The translations under genes and the position numbers were made by a program. A DNA stretch of 64,000 nt from positions 409,061-473,060 of the forward strand of contig VTEF01000004.1 in assembly GCA_008180335.1 (NCBI GenBank), in the 5' to 3' direction. Below the pieces are notes generated by a model, which saw only the letters and a program-made list of their open reading frames with translations, did no database searches and was not told where the DNA came from. This DNA is from Priestia megaterium (GTDB taxonomy: Bacteria; Bacillota; Bacilli; Bacillales; Bacillaceae_H). Position 1 is the stretch's first letter, and every line of letters starts with the position of its first letter. Positions 63,072 through 64,000 of this stretch are shown piece by piece.

Positions 63072-64000
63072 TCATGGTGCAGATTGAATGGTGTAGGTGT
63101 TAGATAAAGTAGCACAGATAACATCTTCCCTTCCAATTGACACATAAGTGACTGGGTACTTTTTAGCCTGTTCAACTTGATAACAATTGCGCCCGTCAAA
63201 TATTAAAGGCTGTTTCATCCTTAGCAGATAAGATGAAAATGAGATTTCCTTAATTTCATCCCATTCTGTGACAATAAAAACAGCATCGACCCCTTCAATT
63301 GCTTCTAACGCAGATTTGGCGTATGTGAGCCGATCACCAAAAATTTGCTCGACAGCCTTCATAGCAGCCGGATCATAAACAGTAACAACTGCCCCTTCTT
63401 CTAATAATACTTCAATCATCCGGAGCGAAGGAGCTTCTCGAATGTCATCCGTATTCGGTTTAAATGTTAAACCTAACACTACAACCTTTTTCTGAAAAAA
63501 TGATAGGGCCATTGATTTAGCTTTTTCATAGAGACGCATTTGCTGATGATGATTCACATGAATAACTGACTCTAAAATAGAAAACGGATAATTAAAATTA
63601 TGCGATAAATGCAGTAATGCATGAGTATCTTTTGGAAAACAAGAGCCGCCATATCCAATTCCGGCACGCAAAAATTTTTTCCCTATCCGCTGATCTGTTC
63701 CAATACCATTTGCTACATCTTGGATATCTGCTCCGATATATTCGCAAAGGTTAGCAATTTCATTGACGAAAGTAATCTTCATCGCCAAAAACGCATTAGC
63801 AGCATACTTAATCATTTCTGCACTTTCAATACTTGTTTTAATAATTGGTATCTTAAAAGGTTCATTTATTTTTTCAATGACACTTGCTACCTCTTCACTT
63901 TCAGCTCCGATAACAATGCGATCTCCATGAAACGTATCATGTACAGCAGAGCCTTCCCTAAGAAATTCGGGATTAGATGCAACGTCAACTTTAATTGGAT
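63072..64000 (-). CDS. tuaD: UDP-glucose 6-dehydrogenase, 5' end outside the window
   Basis: The gene enters from the right edge in frame; 309 codons are visible. The reading starts PIKVDVASNPEFLREGSAVHD, proceeds through AEMIKYAANAFLAMKITFVNEIANLCE, and carries the catalytic cysteine in GIGYGGSCFPKDTHALL, the UDP-glucose dehydrogenase signature. The C-terminal domain has VLGLTFKPNTDDIREAPS. It makes UDP-glucuronate, as TuaD does for teichuronic acid. The NAD-binding N-terminus lies outside. It could be a ugd of another polymer cluster; the substrate call is from the signature. Confidence 0.88.
   Translation of the reverse strand, partial: PIKVDVASNPEFLREGSAVHDTFHGDRIVIGAESEEVASVIEKINEPFKIPIIKTSIESAEMIKYAANAFLAMKITFVNEIANLCEYIGADIQDVANGIGTDQRIGKKFLRAGIGYGGSCFPKDTHALLHLSHNFNYPFSILESVIHVNHHQQMRLYEKAKSMALSFFQKKVVVLGLTFKPNTDDIREAPSLRMIEVLLEEGAVVTVYDPAAMKAVEQIFGDRLTYAKSALEAIEGVDAVFIVTEWDEIKEISFSSYLLRMKQPLIFDGRNCYQVEQAKKYPVTYVSIGREDVICATLSNTYTIQSAP

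Noticed and set aside
1-64000. CRISPR arrays, tRNA or rRNA genes, transposases
   Set aside because: No regularly spaced repeats, cloverleaf-like sequences, rRNA segments or transposase motifs were seen.

Overview
The window looks like a chromosomal segment of a motile, low-GC, endospore-former-type Firmicute of the family Bacillaceae. The backbone follows the Bacillus subtilis order yvoF-ppaX-yvoD-lgt-hprK / yvlDCBA / uvrA-uvrB / csbA-minJ-ctpB / ftsX-ftsE / cccB / yvjA / prfB-secA / hpf / fliT-fliS-fliD-flaG / csrA-fliW-yviE-flgL-flgK-flgN-flgM / yvyF-comFC-comFA-degV / degU-degS / yvyE-tagV-tagO, nearly all on the minus strand. No rRNA, tRNA, CRISPR array, insertion sequence or prophage was recognised. 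The genus is not decided; the phenylalanine dehydrogenase resembles those I recall from Bacillus badius and Lysinibacillus.

Layout. 1-5.8 kb: envelope and carbon-regulation genes (lgt, hprK, ppaX) and a sigma-W envelope-stress operon (yvlA-D) whose first gene is frameshifted. 5.9-10.8 kb: uvrA-uvrB. 11.1-17.1 kb: a proline-use island (activator-like regulator, putP, pruA, putM) between uvrB and csbA, which are neighbours in B. subtilis. 17.3-30.7 kb: cell division and wall (minJ, ctpB, an EnvC/PcsB-like hydrolase, ftsX, ftsE), cccB, a YitT transporter, prfB with its programmed frameshift, secA, a GNAT enzyme and hpf. 30.8-33.9 kb: filament cap genes under a sigma-D promoter. 34.2-37.1 kb: an aromatic amino-acid cassette (phenylalanine dehydrogenase, HPPD, a DUF1450 protein) where B. 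subtilis has hag. 37.4-44.6 kb: csrA-fliW-flg genes and the comF locus. 45.7-50.9 kb: a flagellar module (FliK-like, FlhB-C-like, second FliS, flagellin, YaaR) between degU and degV. 51-60.7 kb: degSU, yvyE, tagV, tagO, a CAP/SLH protein and a sigma-W yuaF-floT pair. 60.7-64 kb: tagA/wecG-like transferase, UDP-ManNAc dehydrogenase and UDP-glucose dehydrogenase.

How it works together. Two sigma-W promoters, four sigma-D-like promoters, one sigma-B promoter and two cre-like sites can be read by eye, linking envelope stress, motility, stationary phase and carbon-catabolite control to their expected genes. The points most worth a second look are: the proline-island regulator, which has the domain plan of a sigma-54 activator but has lost the GAFTGA loop and the arginine-finger residues while its presumed target has a sigma-A promoter; the relocated flagellin module with its repeat-expanded FliK-like protein; the aromatic cassette in the old hag slot; a short motif recurring near five wall or regulatory genes; and the split yvlA.
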